From positions 1-5,049 of the forward strand of contig JAISZP010000117.1 of assembly GCA_031269135.1 (NCBI GenBank): a stretch of DNA of 5,049 nucleotides, read 5' to 3'. The stretch comes from Deltaproteobacteria bacterium (GTDB taxonomy: Bacteria; Desulfobacterota; Desulfarculia; Adiutricales; Adiutricaceae). The position numbers were made by a program, and so were the translations under genes. The notes beneath the pieces were generated by a model. The model made no database searches, was not told the DNA's origin, and was given only the letters and a program-made list of their open reading frames with translations. This document shows, piece by piece, positions 5,001-5,049 of this stretch (the stretch's first letter is position 1; every line of letters begins with the position of its first letter).

Positions 5001-5049
5001 TAAGAATATCTTGAGTTCATTTTTTTAGGTTTACTGTCGATCGCTTTAA

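Overview
The window reads as ordinary bacterial chromosome of medium G+C, apparently from a Gram-negative organism. All four complete genes lie on the + strand: ybeY, glgC, a secreted ankyrin-repeat protein, and a small exported protein with a lytic-transglycosylase (SLT) fold. The form of the ybeY N-terminus and of the SLT domain resembles Desulfobacterota/Deltaproteobacteria homologues as I remember them. I treat that affiliation as a low-confidence inference. No mobile element, CRISPR array, tRNA or rRNA is visible.

Layout. Positions 1-81 may hold the last 26 codons of an unidentified upstream gene. A T-rich leader (about 82-345) follows, with a possible sigma70-type promoter, two families of short tandem repeats and a 14-bp perfect palindrome. 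The endoribonuclease gene ybeY follows (best start 346, not the farther upstream starts). After a 172-bp gap comes glgC (953-2224), ADP-glucose pyrophosphorylase, the committing step of glycogen synthesis. The 150-bp gap after glgC is largely built of degenerate 14-bp repeats. Then comes a tightly coupled pair: a 523-aa ankyrin protein with a clear signal peptide (TTG start at 2375), and a 280-aa SLT-like protein whose ATG directly abuts the ankyrin stop codon. A 3' region with several inverted repeats and a possible tiny ORF ends in a strong hairpin terminator at 4966-5000.

The most interesting point is the last pair. The SLT-like protein keeps the fold-defining motifs (DFKFVPLA, GLWRF, VDERLDP, ALAAF), but the catalytic Glu position reads Val and the usual AAYN-G motif is also changed. 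It therefore looks like a non-catalytic 'pseudo' transglycosylase. It is translationally coupled to an exported ankyrin scaffold with repetitive, probably disordered tails. A cell-envelope scaffold or peptidoglycan-binding role is a reasonable inference, but nothing in the sequence proves it. ybeY and glgC are housekeeping/storage genes with no obvious functional link to that pair. GlgC itself has an unusual charged insertion and an altered substrate/activator loop.
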